64,000 bases of DNA from Macrolepiota albuminosa (GCA_027475525.1 JAMWFC010000065.1:190188-254187), one strand, 5' to 3'; counted from the stretch's first letter, positions 10,800 to 23,380 are shown. Made by a program: numbers and translations. Notes: generated from the letters alone by a model not told the origin.

Positions 10800-13022
10800 C
10801 AGGTTTCTTTGCCCTTTTTTTGATAAGAAACAAATTATGGCCTCAGTAGTGAAGTATTAATGTAATTATTAGCTGCACCGATACAAATGATTAATAAAGG
10901 GTCTTCTACTATTATTACGAAACCGTTCCACTAAAGACGTTTAATCTATAAGAGCTTTACTGACAATAGAGCAAAGACGACGTACCATTCAATGTTCCTC
11001 ATGAGAATTGCGCCTAAGGCTCCAATGACGGTGGACACCGAACACCGCATAAACCCAGCAGCGTGTGTTTAGTCTTGACGTCCAGCTACGGGTATAGAAT
11101 GTATATATAGATATTCTACTAACTACAATAAAAATAACTAGAAACAGAACGTTTAGTACGAGTGTTTCGATATGCATAAAGCGAACATACCTCTAGTCGA
11201 GCATGAAAATATTGGCCTTTATGCCCAGATCTACTTGATGAGGTATCGTTACGTTGCCGCACTGCGCATAACATTAAGCAAGTTCGATCGTCAAGAACAC
11301 TTCACGTACCAAATCCTTTCCACATGAAGTGAAATCAGGCTCGTTAGGCTTGCGGCGTACTATATGTTTGGCGACGATGAGCTTTGCGTTCCACTCGACC
11401 TCTTTCGAAGCATCCGAGTAAGTCCAAACTTCATCAAGCCATTGATTTTCGTGCGTATGGAATGCGGCAACGAGAATTCCTCGTCCATCGAAAGCTTTCG
11501 TTGTGAGATGGGTCCGTTTGTCACGATGCGTATAGCTCCTGACTCAAGGTCAATTAACGAGCGAACCAAGAAGTCAAAACATACAGAAAAACGAGATGAG
11601 CGGGTCTAATGTGATACAGCACATCTGAATACCTCTCCGTCACCTGGAGAATCCCCTGACAAGACATGGCGCGCATCTTGATACCAGAGGGGCGATGGGA
11701 GGATGTGTGAGGGCGCCACAATAGGATATCGCGGTAGTGCTCCATGTGGTAGTAAATTGAGGATGAAAGAACGGGTTGGGTGTCTTTGACCGTATGTCTT
11801 GCTAGTGCAAACAACAAAACCCCAGTCCGTAACAGCATTTGAAAATGCTGAAGTCCGTAACATCATTATACGAGCATCCCGGGAGCACTATAGATTATGG
11901 CTCGTCGACGCACAACGGCCGCTTAAACAGCGAATGTCTCGCTGGTAAGGGTCGTAGCGTGCTGAGTCGTCTCTGCCATCATACTTAGAGGGAGGAGCAC
12001 CACCAAGGGGCACACGAGGGAGCGGATAAAGACATAAAGGAAAAAATAGTGGGACGACGTAGAGAAGCTCGGATTGGAGAAGACATCAAATCGAGTAGTA
12101 CGCGCCTTGGTTTTGGGAAACGAAGCATATAAATACCTCTGCTTAGGCGAGGAGATACTTAGAATCATGATGTCAATGATACGGTGGCGGCGACCTGTAT
12201 TCGTCACGAACACATCAATAAGGGATATAGAAACAGCGACGGTGAACGACCACGAGAAAACGCATACGATTTGGAGTAGAGTCTGAAGTAAGTAGGGAGG
12301 GAATCCGAATAACTGTCGGAAGAGTCTGAATAAGAATATTTAACTTTGAGCATAGCCCATTGTTGCTCCATGTTAAGCAATCCGAATAACTGTCGGAAGA
12401 GTCTGAATAAGAATATTTAACTTTGAGCATAGCCCATTGTTGCTCCATGTTAAGCCGCGGCGCATTAATAATTGGTCGTAATGACGGCTTGTCGCATGGC
12501 AGACTGTCGAAATCAGTAAGTGCCATGATCTAGTAAATCAATGATTTGTTGTCATATATCTATTGCGCTGGATAACAGACCTCTCAAGTGACAATAGGTG
12601 TTCATTAGATAGTGGCGATATGCCGAATCTTTCGGGGGGTATATCAGCACTGGTATTCAGGGATCGCTCTCCACAGAAGGCAGCCAAGGAAATAAGTCAT
12701 AATGCATGTGTCTGCTCCGATATATGGTTTTTGCGTGGCGGCTATTATCTGCGATCTAATATCGTGTCCTGTCGTGCCTGTACCAGGCAGGACATAGAAA
12801 TACTCACAATTAGTCATTGAAATAGGCCTATTTTTCAGAGACCGCTTGATCTATGGGTCGACTGGACATCCAATACATCTGGCAAGGAAAGAACGTCAGC
12901 CAAATAAAATTGGAACATTACGGACCGAGTGGGTGTAGAGAATGTGTTAAAACAGACCCAACCGTGGCTACATCCTGGCGTATGTAGATATCAAATATTA
13001 ACATAGTAAAGCTACGGAACAA
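10800..13022. other. region without a supported gene
   Basis: Short frames only. An 81-codon plus frame (11364-11609) overlaps a 69-codon minus frame, and neither resembles a known family. A 77-bp duplication lies at 12302. Confidence 0.4.
12302..12455. repeat. 77-bp period tandem duplication
   Basis: Unit starting AATCCGAATAACTGTCGG occurs at 12302 and 12379, identical; period 77. Confidence 0.9.
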
Positions 13023-13870
13023 ATGACGTTAAAAAGGGAAGACACTATTCCCACACATATATGTAACCGTACTAGTATCACATGACGTTAAAAAGTGAAT
13101 ATATTATTCCCACGCATCTCTGTAACCGTACAGACTTACGGTAGTATCACATGACGTTAAAAAATGAAGACATTACTCCCACGCGTACATGGTCTACTGC
13201 TGACTAAGTAACCGTACAGACGAACAGTAGTATCACATGACGTTAAAAATCGAAGACATTATTCCCACGCATCTCTGTAACCGTACAGACGAACGGTAGT
13301 ATCACATGATGTTAAAAATCGAAGTTATTCCCATGCGTCTCTGTAACCGTACAGACGAACGGTAGTATCACATGACGTTAAAAATTGAAGACATTATTCC
13401 CACGCATTTCTGTAACCGTACAGACGTACGGTAGTATCACATGACGTTAAAAAATGAAGACATTACTCCCATGCGTACATGGTCTACTGCTGACTAAGTA
13501 ACCGTACAGACGAACGGTAGTATCACATGACGTTAAAAATCAAAGACATTATTCCCATGCGTCTCTGTAACCGTACAGACGAACGGTAGTATCACATGAC
13601 GTTAAAAATCGAAGACATTATTCCCACGCATTTCTGTAACCGTACAGACGAACGGTAGTATCACATGACGTTAAAAATCGAAGACATGAAGACATTATTC
13701 CCACGCATTTCTGTAACCGTACAGACGAACGGTAGTATCACATGACGTTAAAAATCGAAGACATTATTCCCACGCTTACCGGAAGGAAGTAATGGCAAAT
13801 GGCAACGAGAACAAACACAGTCACATGACGGCAAAAATCGAAGACATTTTTCCCACACATAGTCCGCTGC
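13023..13870. repeat. minisatellite array, 12 units of ~66-86 bp
   Basis: ATGACGTTAAAA-type unit starts occur at 13023, 13082, 13151, 13237, 13306, 13372, 13441, 13527, 13596, 13665, 13742 and (degenerate) 13825. Spacings are 59, 69, 86, 69, 66, 69, 86, 69, 69, 77 and 83. The consensus includes GACATTATTCCCACGCAT, TGTAACCGTACAGACGAACG and GTAGTATCACATGACG. The two 86-bp variants (13151 and 13441) share an extra TGGTCTACTGCTGACTAAG block and are 290 bp apart, giving a higher-order repeat. Units are contiguous with no unique spacers. Confidence 0.95.
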
Positions 13871-14322
13871 ACAGAAAAACCTCGATCTATTCTAGATCTC
13901 GGAATTGCGGACGAGTGCAGCGGTAATGTCTGCGTGATCATGCGAATGGGAAGAACTTCGACCTCTATAGCAATTATACACTCAGACATCGACGTAGTCT
14001 CGGTATATGAAGCAAGTGCTCGTCCTCTGACTGTGACCTGTATTGTCAAAGTCCTGCCGAAATATTTCGGCTTGTGATCATCTCGTCAATAGAAGGAATT
14101 GAGTACCATCTATCAGACTTTCACTAGACGTGATTTATGGTTGATTACGACTTATCAAGAATCACTACAGATCGGACTGGCCCAGAAACTACAACAAACC
14201 ATCTTCACGTCAGCTACGTCCACTGCCTAGCTTCCTTCGCAGCAACTCGGACTATGACTTTTTTGCCTCGTCGAAGGTTGACAACCAACAGGTCATTCTT
14301 TAAACTACTACATTTGATCCTG

Positions 14323-17300
14323 ATGACTGACGCTGCTCTACTAAGTGGCCCATTTCGGGTGCAATCATCTCCTCAGTCAGCCGAGAAGTGGGAGCTCAAC
14401 GCAGAGTTCTTCACTGCATTGTCACGATGGACGCTTGATCACCCGGATTCTACCCTCGACCACATTTTACGGCGTGTTAGTGATGCGATAGACTCTGGAC
14501 GGGATTATCTAGATCTGATACCGAATTCCCCGTTTCCCGCGCAAAGCTTGATGAAATCCCTTACTCAACTCATCCAGTTGAGTGCGGTATGGTTTTCCAC
14601 CTGCCTATAAAACTTATTGTTTATCATTTCTTTGCGATTTGATAGAAGATCTCATACGCAAAAACAGAAGTCCGAAACTTCGCTCTCAAAATTCTCAACT
14701 GGGTCAATCGAGTAAGAGAATCGTTTTCCAAAGCGGGAAATGGCCGATTTACAAGGAAGACAAGCGACAACCTTGCAAGCATGCGGTGTGTGTGTTTCAT
14801 CCTCTGGAGGAACTGTGATTGATATCGTTTATAGTGATCTTGTGGATGCAATCTGTGCCTGGGCTGCTGAGCGATTGGTTAGCACAACCATCTTCTATTA
14901 CATAGAATTTACATCATCTTGTAGATGGATGGTCGATGGAGCATTTCTAGCCCCAAAATTGCGGGCGAAATTCGTGATTTCCAAGCACGCCTGGCTGAGG
15001 CAGAGAAGTTGTTTAATGTAAGCAATCTACTATGCATGTCGAGAATTTGACTGATTTACTAATTTGAGGTTCGATCCTTGATCTCTATATCCGGAGGGCT
15101 TGACGCAATCCTACAGTTCTTGTCAAAAATATCCTCCAGTCAATCCACTTTGACCACGGTCCTTGAGAACCTCTCAAAGACACAAGAAGAGCATTTGGTC
15201 AGTTTATTTATCTCCTCCACTGGTTCTCACTCATTTTACGGCTTAGAAACGAATTATGACGGAACTTGAACGGCGAAGGTTTTTAGAAGAAGAGCTTCGT
15301 GCTCATATCATCCAGGATCCTACATACGTCACTCAAAACAGACACCCATGCGATTCTAACACCCGAGTGGAGATGCTTGATGAGATACGAACTTGGATTG
15401 ATGATATTTTGAAGGACACATCGAAAAACTTTCTTTGGCTGGTGGGACCCCCTGGTTGTGGCAAATCAGCCATTGCTGCCTCGATTGCTAGGGAATGCAA
15501 ATCTCGAGCCATCCTCGGTGCTCAGTTGTTCATCAACCGCAATGACTCTAATACCACCAACCCTAGCAAATACTTCCCTACTGTTTCACGAGAAATCGCC
15601 AAACAGTCTGAGTCAGTCGAACAACATCTTCATGATGCCCTGAAGGGGCGGTCTTTCTCAATTGACACACCTCAACAAGCAGCCAACCTTTTTGTTCATA
15701 CATTCACCAAGGCTGCGCGCAATCAGCCCGACACACCCATCGTCGTAATTTTCGATGGTCTAGACGAGACTCAAAGAGAACGTCTCGAAGACACCGCCAC
15801 AATATTTTCACAGCTTTTCTCAAAGCTTCCTGATTATCCTAACGCCAAAATCTTGATCACGAGCCGTCCAGAAGACGAGATCCTCAAGTCATTCAGGACC
15901 GCGGCGCATAGACACCAAATCAAAGAGTTAGCAATCGATATAACTGACTCGAGTTCTCACCGGGATGTGAAAACGTACCTCAAACGACGTCTTACGGAGG
16001 TTGCAAAGAAACGTTGCCTGCCCTCCGCCATATGGCCAGGCGATGATCGTTTAGAGAAACTAGTCGAGCGATCATCCGGCCTCTTCATCTGGGCCGTCAC
16101 GGCTTCGAATTACATTGATGCCCGACTACGTCTGCGTGGTAGAGAGGTCCTCAACAACGTACTTGACCAGTTTGATAACAAGGCCATGATGGAGATCAAT
16201 ACCTTATATCGGACCATCCTCGAGTTTGCTTATCCTGAAACACTCTCTGATGCATGGACTCTGGAGACATTCCGCCGTCTAATGGGATCAATCATGGTCC
16301 TCCGCCAACCGAAGAACATCCGTGACCTCCAAAGTTTGATGGACTTGCGAGAGACTCCTAAGAGCGAGCCGGTTGATGTCAAGAACTTTGTAGAGCATCT
16401 CAGGACCCTGCTCGTTGCAACTCCAGATGATATCACAGAAGATACAATTCCTCAGGTTCATAAATCATTTTTCGACTTTATCACCAGTTCCGGGGACCAC
16501 ATACCAAAGCGTTTCTGCGTCGACATTGAAGCGTCCAATGCTGAGATGGCCCTTGTATGCCTTTTTCATATCGCTGGTGCATATTCCACTGTTAATGACA
16601 CTCACTATGCGTCGAAAAATTCGGACCTGAAGACCTTATCTACACCGGCCCTTTACTCGCTCCGTTTTGGTCTATCGCACATGCCTCAACATCAGAATGC
16701 AACATTGAGAGTCATTACAAATCGTTCTGATACTGGAGGTCCATCTCACCTGGATGACCTCCTTGGTCGATCATTTCACCCAAACCACGCTGGACCGCTG
16801 GCACTTTCAATCCCATCCGACAACGCTTTTGTTAGGACTTCCTTTGATAGGTACTCACTGCTCTGGAACCCTGAAGATGGCTTGGCTGTCACACCGATAA
16901 CATTCCCTTTAGGCCGTGAAGCTTTGTTATTTTCACCTGATGGAACCCGGCTTTTTCGCCCTGTTGAGGAAGAGATCTTATGTTTGCCACGGAATTCATA
17001 TGATCTCAGCAAAAACTCTTCAGCGATCAAAGTCCCGCGGGACTGGAGCATGTTGGAATTTTCATTTGATGGGAGCAAGGTTGTTTTTGGTCACGAAGAT
17101 GGACGACTTTCTCTTCACAGCACAGAACCGTATCGTACCATACTTGAGCTTCCCAAACGTCACCATGGGAAGATCAAGCGTCTGACTATGTCCAGAAACG
17201 GGTCCTATATTGCTTCAACTTCGGAGGGTCCCTTCATACACATTTGGGACATCAACGGCGGCTGCTACATCAATGATACGAATTCAATGATGCACGAATC

Positions 17301-18423
17301 CGTCGTGGAATGCATGGCCATCTCCCCCAGCGAGACGCTGTTAATTTCGTGCGATAATGAACGCGCCCATATATGGGAGATCCCTACATGCAAACCAAAA
17401 AGCTACTCCTTCGTGTTCTACCCCGGAGGTCGACGATCGGTCGCATTTTCACCAGATTCTCAAATTGTATTGGGAGGATCCAGAGAAGGGACTGTTTCGT
17501 TGTGGAACCCTTATACAGGGGAGCAAGTTGGTGATCCATGGAAGGTCCCATGCCGAGCTAGTGGAGGCATTGTAAGCATAGTGGCCTTTAGGTCGTGTGG
17601 AAACATTGCACTAGCATGTTGTGATGATTCTGTCTATGTGTGGGATGTGCGCCGGGCTTCTCTGATAAAGATCATTCCTGACATCCACTCGGCAACATTC
17701 ACACCAGATGGATCACAGGTTCTGTATGCTGGGTGGCTCACGTTTGGAGTCTACAACCTTGCTCCTTTGTTACTCAACTCGAAAAAAACATTTCAGCCCA
17801 GATGGACCGCGCTATCACCAGGAGGGAATCTAGTCGTATCTGTCGCCTTTAATGAGACCTTTTGCTGGAGGCTTGATGCGGTTAAGGTGGTTGGGAATTC
17901 ATTGAAAGGCGGTGTCACTGCCATCAGTGCCGTAGCCTTCTCCGTCGATGAATCGCGCATCGCCGGTGCTGATGAAGATGGGGCCCTGTATCTCTGGGAT
18001 AGCAAAACTCTGGAACTCCTCTCGTACCTCCCTGACTGTGTTCCCAGAGTATCTTCGCTTTCTTTCTCCCAAGGAGGCGATCACGTCGTGGCTATGCTCG
18101 AGGATAATCACTTGGTTGTATTGACCACTGCCAATGGCGTGCTGTCCGTCTCAGTCGGACATGAGAGGACAGACACGCTCCAAAACATAGAGACGGCCCC
18201 TAAGTCGACCTTCTTTGACATCGGCATATCTCCTATAACCTTCGGTACCGATGCCGCAGCACCAAACAGGCGCCTCAAGGATGCACGATGGTACCCTAGC
18301 AGATCTGACTCGGTGGTGTGGGCATACATCAACAACCACATCATTAGAGCCGGAAACGATGGTGGTTTCGTGGTGATTCCTGTTGATGATGCGCAGTCTA
18401 ATTGGAATCGGAAATATTCCTAG
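14323..18423 (+). CDS. NACHT-WD40 STAND (NLR-like) protein
   Basis: Six exons reconstructed by frame: 14323-14586, 14646-14785, 14835-14877, 14925-15017, 15069-15197 and 15247-18423. All introns are GT..AG of 47-59 bp and phases agree, giving about 1281 residues. In-frame ATGs at 14137 and 14254 are alternative starts. The first ~225 residues are helical and resemble N-terminal domains of fungal NLRs; I infer a signalling or assembly domain but cannot name it. NACHT: Walker A GPPGCGKS at about 290-297 and Walker B IVVIFDGLDE at about 388-397. A winged-helix-like linker follows, then repeats ending in WD-type motifs (IHIWDING, AHIWEIP, VSLWNPYTG, VYVWDVRR, LYLWDSKT) to the C-terminus. Family knowledge: ligand-sensing by WD40 and nucleotide-driven oligomerisation, linked in fungi to heterokaryon incompatibility or immunity. 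The repeats are diverged, not near-identical as in rapidly evolving incompatibility genes. The frame is intact. Confidence 0.9.
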
Positions 18424-18689
18424 TAATCAGGTAATTCTTGACCTTCATCGCTTCTTGAGACATTCATGTTTGGTATAGTCTTAAATGGCGATCATTCTTT
18501 ATTAAATACAGGTAGTATCAATGGACGCCAATTAGGTTTGCACGATTTAATGAACCGATTTTTTATGGACTTCGTGTCAGGACTAGATCCGAACATATAT
18601 ACGGGAATACACTATCCTTGAGATCTTCATCATTTGCATTATCAGCCAAACTACTAATTTAATTTACATATCCACGTCGCACTTCTCTT
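18424..18689. other. intergenic, convergent 3' ends
   Basis: Short AT-rich spacer between the convergent NLR and the next minus-strand gene. No feature beyond presumed 3' untranslated sequence. Confidence 0.5.
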
Positions 18690-19859
18690 TTAGCTGCTCG
18701 CCTTGCCTCTATTTCGCTTGTCTTTCTTCTTGCTCTTTTTAACTCCAACGTTCTTGCTACGCCGCTCGCGCTCGATAATTACCACCGGTACAGGGACGTA
18801 TGATACAGGTGGATATATGGCATGTGAGGAATAAGCGTGTGGCGACGTTTGCGGGATTGCCGAAGGCGGGTAAGGGCTTGCTGTCACTTGAGTAGTAGGA
18901 GGCTGTGCATGACCTTTTTGTTGGACTTGGGACACAGACATCTGGGCATTGGATGCAGGTGGCGAAAGCTTGAAAATTAAACATTCACTTGATTGCTACA
19001 AAGAGGCGAACAAAAGATCTCTTACCACTATCGAAGTACTTTGACCGTTTGAGGGGACAATAACCAGCCCAGCCGAAGGAACCCACCCAGAAGGTGCGTA
19101 TACATATGTAGGCTTCTCCGATGGGGGGATAGTGAGCACGTATGTAGCGGATTCCTGACGGTGCACAACTTCTAGCTGAGGGGTAGAGGCATGATGGCGT
19201 AATGGTACTAGGGGTGAGACCGATGTGATCGAGCGCTGAGAAGCCACGTTTGCACCTTGTGAATGTTGAACATATGCCTCTGGCTGAACGGATGCATGCT
19301 GAGAAGGTACTGAAGGCTTTTGAGGATGTGATACAGGCGCGTATGTTGTAGAAGTTCTTGTTGTATGGGTATCGCGATGCTGAGAAGGTGGATGCGAGAC
19401 AGCCACGTGTGCTGTGGACGTCTTGGTTGTATGGGTGTCGCGATTCTTATAAGATGCCATGTGGACAGTGTTAAAAGACCCAGATTGAGAGACAGTTTGT
19501 GGATGTTGAATTTTGGAAGAAGCAAAAGGAGCAGAGGACCGAGATGAGGTATCATGACTACCAGAATGTTGCGAACATTGAGGATGGATGTCTACGGTTG
19601 AGCGTCGGCATGAAGATGTGAAGTGAGGTTGCTGGTGCAGTGGGTCCTGAAAGTACTGAGAATGTGAGGAGCGGAGTGAATGAGAGCTGGAAAGCTGGGC
19701 CCTTGGTTGATGATAGCTGCCGGTTTGAGACGGTGTTACGGTCAGGGCGTTACCGTATTCGTTTCTGTATCCTTCTGTAGTTGCCACCCATTTGGAGATG
19801 CGCTGCTGAGTCGCCATGTAGCGCTCATAAGCTTCAGGTGAATAGTCGTACTCCGTCAT
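18690..19859 (-). CDS. hypothetical protein with MTEYDYSPEA N-terminus
   Basis: Two exons on the minus strand: 19859-19026 and 18968-18690, intron 18969-19025 (GTAAGA..TTCAAG, 57 bp). Together they code 370 residues in frame. The ATG at 19859 is chosen because the same N-terminal motif (MTEYD[YF]SPEA.ERY..QQRI..WV) starts the neighbouring gene at 23380. A pyrimidine-rich TTTCAG just upstream suggests a 5'UTR intron. After the N-terminal helix the protein is Ser/His/Thr/Gln-rich and disordered, with a local repeat (RDTHTT[KR]TST...VSHP) about 150-180 residues in. The C-terminus has a conserved-looking APSGWVPSAG stretch, a Pro-rich stretch and a Lys/Arg-rich end (RRSKNVGVKKSKKKDKRNRG) that looks like a nuclear localisation or nucleic-acid binding tail. 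The N-terminal motif seems common in Agaricomycete hypothetical proteins; function unknown. Confidence 0.75.
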
Positions 19860-20482
19860 ATGGCTATGGTCGTGGAGAAGGCGGGAGGCTGAAAGCAAGT
19901 GGAAACCATATCATTTATACTCGGACAAAGGAGCGCGGGTGACCGTACACGAAGCATGTTGATGGAAGACATTCTCGGAATGACGGGCCATGATGCATGA
20001 ACGTTTGCGACGAAACTCAAAGCATGCATTGCCAGCGAGTGGCATGGATTTATAACGAACTTCATTGGCACCAGTGAACTAGAAGATCAAAAAGAAGTGC
20101 GACTCATTCCATTCGTTGGAGAAAGCCCAAAGAATCCTGGTTGGTATACGTAATTCTGGAGAAATGATAGTAGTCTGACCATCTTCTTGCCAAGGAACAT
20201 GTGCTGCTATAGTTCAGAGTTGTTGAGTTGTTTTAAAAGTCGTAAGGGGTTCTATATATATACCATCGTTGAAAAAAAGATTTCCAAGGCAAGTCAGGGG
20301 GGAACGTTTAAGCAGCGTAAACACGTGAGCTTCGAAAAATGCCGACCGGCCCGGCCCCTTCATTGGTAAGAGAATCGGAGATCGGATATCGTACAGGACT
20401 TATTGTTTGAGAATTTCATACACTGCTCTCTCTTTTCTATAGCTCACTCACCAGGTTCCGCACAATTTTCTGGCCTGGGCAG

Positions 20483-21004
20483 CTATAAGTAGTCAAGATT
20501 TTCTCCATCAAATACTGACCGTTGTCGTGACTGCATCTCGTTCTCACTCTTAGGTCCGGTTTCATTGTTGGGCGGTCGCAGAGTTTCGTACAGTGATGAG
20601 GGCTTTGTGTATGTGCCCATTACGATCCTAAGTAAACCTGCGTCCTTTAATCCGAAGAAACCATTATCTTCCACTCTTCTCAGGTCACTGGTTAGTATGA
20701 AGGAGACGGTATTTGACCTCGTGTTAATGTTTAGGAGGAGTTTGTTCCCCCTATCAGCTTGCCTTCTGTCCTTGTTCTGTCTTCGAGCTCGAATCACTTG
20801 ACCGACACAATCCGTATGCTCTAGGCTAAAGATGTGATTAGCAAGGGTTCGAATTTCGGAGGTTCTATGGTTGAGGGGTGTGTTTTTGGCAGGTTTGCGG
20901 CTAGGTAGGAATGCGTTTCTCGTCATCGTTGTTGAATTGTGCTGTTCGTGACAATTAAGTCGTCTCATCCGTAGTAATTCCTGATTCGTCGGCATCGTCG
21001 GCAT
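20483..21004 (-). CDS. unrecognised open reading frame, 173 codons
   Basis: A moderately long minus-strand frame between the two MTEYD-type genes. Composition is polar with many Asn, Arg and Thr. It has no signal peptide, no membrane segment, no family I recognise and no obvious spliced extension. It could be a chance frame or a fast-evolving small gene. Confidence 0.25.
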   Translation of the reverse strand: MPTMPTNQELLRMRRLNCHEQHNSTTMTRNAFLPSRKPAKNTPLNHRTSEIRTLANHIFSLEHTDCVGQVIRARRQNKDRRQADRGNKLLLNINTRSNTVSFILTSDLRRVEDNGFFGLKDAGLLRIVMGTYTKPSSLYETLRPPNNETGPKSENEMQSRQRSVFDGENLDYL

Positions 21005-21577
21005 TAAAGCTCTTGTTTGGTTCAGAGCCCTGTCTAGATTATATTCTCCAGAAGTTTTCGTATTCCTTCAAGTTCAGGAGGTGGCCTCAATAATTTGAAA
21101 TCCCTATGGGTGGAGGAAAGAAGTTCGAGACGACCTCGTCGATTTAGTCAGTTTTTTTCTCCGAAGGCTAGATGTTCTCGGTGTTGTCTGTAATCCTCTC
21201 AAGGATTTATTTCTTTCAAAATGATCGCTTCTTGCCTTAATGGATCACAGATAGCGGTGTCTTCGGTAGAAAGTACCTTTAACTAAAGGCTATACATACA
21301 AGCAAAATCAGCAGCTATAAGATGTACAAGAAGTATAAGATGTAAGATGCAGTATGAAACTCTAGTGATGAAATATGGATGGTAAAAACACGACTAATAA
21401 TCTGAATTATTGAACAATGAGGATTTGATGACGATGACGGAACGGAATGACTGGCGCTGGAACGTTCCATGTCTTCTATAGATCCTGACATCGCAAAATT
21501 CGATGTAAGCCAAGGTGTGGCGACATCACCTCCAGGCGAGATTAAGTTTCTTCAAACTCTCTAGTTTTCTTCACCTT

Positions 21578-23380
21578 CTACTCACGCATCGTCTTCTCCT
21601 TCGGTCTTAGATGACGAGGAGTCCTATCTCTCCCCCGGTCCCTGTCCTTGCGTCCCTCACGTTCCACATGCTCTGGTCCCCTCTCTGATGATTGCGTTCG
21701 ATCTCGACGATGATGTCGACTCCGATAGCGGTCGTCCCGCTCTCTGTCTCTATCGCGTCTGTGTTTATGACGTTCTCGGGACTCTCGAGACCTAGATCTG
21801 GATCGATCTCGCCACCTGCTTCTATCCCTATTCCGCTCCCGGTCCTTTTCTCTGTCATTGGTTTCCTTCCTCCGCTCGTCACTCTTATATTCTCTTCCTC
21901 TTGCCTCTTCCTTTCTCCTCTCATCCCGCCTGTTCTCCTTCTCTCTCGCCCTGTCCCTCTCTCTTCTCCTCTCTCTCTCTCTCTCCCTCTCTCGATCTCT
22001 GTTAGTATTCAACGAACCTCTAGGTAATTCCCCTTCACCTCTCCCAGTTCCGCTAGCTTCTCCACTCCCAGACCCGGGCTGATAATCCAACGACAACTTC
22101 GACCTCTGCGTCTCTGATGTATCCTTAAGAGTAGTTTTAACTAATTTGTTCTTGACAGGGCTGCCTATCCATGTCCTTCGAGATGGAGTCTGGGGTTGGG
22201 ATAGCGAACCTGAGCCTTCTTTTCCGCTAGCCGCTTTCCCCTTGGTCTCGGCTTTTCTTTGATTAGCAAAGTTGAGAAACATACGCTTAATGAACGGTTC
22301 GGATTGATTCAACTTGTGGAAGGGTCAGCCTTGTGTGGATGTGAAAATAGAAGAAAGCAAGATACCTTCCGTTCTGACGACTTTGGTGGCTCAGGTATGT
22401 AGCCCCCCGGCGGACAAGGGTAAGGATAAGCTGGAGCAGAATTCTGCAGGGAGAGTGGTGAGGGAGCGTATGGGTAAGCTAAGGTTGGGCGAGGCTGCTG
22501 CTGTGATATCTGCTGCGGCCGATAAAGGAAAGGGTCAGAGGTGCTATAATATCGGTTGCGACCTTGATACGGCTGCGAAGGGTACACTGGGGCGGAGGCG
22601 GGTGGAGGGGGACGGTGGGGTACTATGTGCGACCGAAATGGCTTGGTCCGTCGTGAGGACGAGTGCCGGGAGCTTTTCCCAGTCGGTTCGTCATCTAACA
22701 CGACTTGGGCATTGATTTCCGGGCCATGAACATAGAACGGCGTAGGCACAGGGACAGGCATGGGACCGGGCAGTGGCCCGGGCAGGGGTACACGAATTGG
22801 GGCTTGCACGCTCGAAGAACGGTTTCGGGCAGTATTAGGAGATTTGACGTAAACGTATTCAGAACTGGAAGAGGTTTCTTGCGAATCGGAGAAGCGGTGG
22901 TCAGCGGGGTACCTTGATCCCGGATGAAGCGAAGGGGCAATGCGATCGTATGACGCCCTCAATCGGAGAAGCGGTGGTCAGCGGGGTACCTTGATCCCGG
23001 ATGAAGCGAAGGGGCAATGCGATCGTATGACGCCCTCTTGCCCGGGACACCTGGGGATTTGCAGCAGCTGTACGCAAAGCATCCATGTGGTCCCGATGAC
23101 TATATTTCCAGTCGTTCCTCCGCTCGCGGTCGAAGTCTTTCTCAGAGGGAGTTCTGTGTTTCCTTGGCTTCTTATTCTCCGGCTGCGCAGACCGAGGTGG
23201 ATTTGAGTTCGAAGTACGAGGACGAGGAAGAAGCTCTTTAGGAACGTCAATAGCAGGTGTGGCAGCCTGGTAAGGATCGGCCTTTGGAGTTTGGTCTGTA
23301 TGGTGGACCCATCTTCGAATTCTCTGCTGGCCATGAATGTACCGCTCAATGGCTTCCGGAGAAAAGTCATATTCTGTCAT
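21578..23380 (-). CDS. MTEYDFSPEA-type protein with RS-like C-terminus (frame disrupted)
   Basis: Starts at ATG 23380 with the same N-terminal motif as its downstream neighbour, so the two are diverged tandem paralogues. The first frame runs from 23380 into a 77-bp duplication (22884-23037). The next coding frame continues from there through a Pro/Tyr-rich region (PLPGPLPGPMPVPVPTP) to 22366. A clear intron follows (22313-22365, GTATCT..ACAAG) and the last exon is 22312-21578. That exon is strongly Arg/Asp/Glu/Ser-rich (RDRSRSRSRESRERHKHRR), resembling RS domains of splicing-associated proteins. The intron phase joins ERK to LNQSEP. The two parts of exon 1 are in different frames. Removing one 77-bp copy alone does not join them, so an additional intron, an indel or an assembly error is needed. 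Product is probably ~500 residues; an RNA-related nuclear role is inference from composition only. Confidence 0.65.
22884..23037. repeat. 77-bp period tandem duplication inside a gene
   Basis: Unit starting AATCGGAGAAGCGGTGGTC occurs at 22884 and 22961, identical; 77 is not a multiple of three, so it shifts the reading frame of the RS-tail gene. Confidence 0.9.

Noticed and set aside
13023..13870. CRISPR-like array
   Set aside because: Units are contiguous tandem copies with no unique spacers, and the genome is eukaryotic; it is a minisatellite.
21692..22082. Plus-strand frames rich in Ser/Leu opposite the RS tail
   Set aside because: Complement of Arg/Glu/Asp/Ser repeats always gives such frames; the minus strand has the spliced gene.
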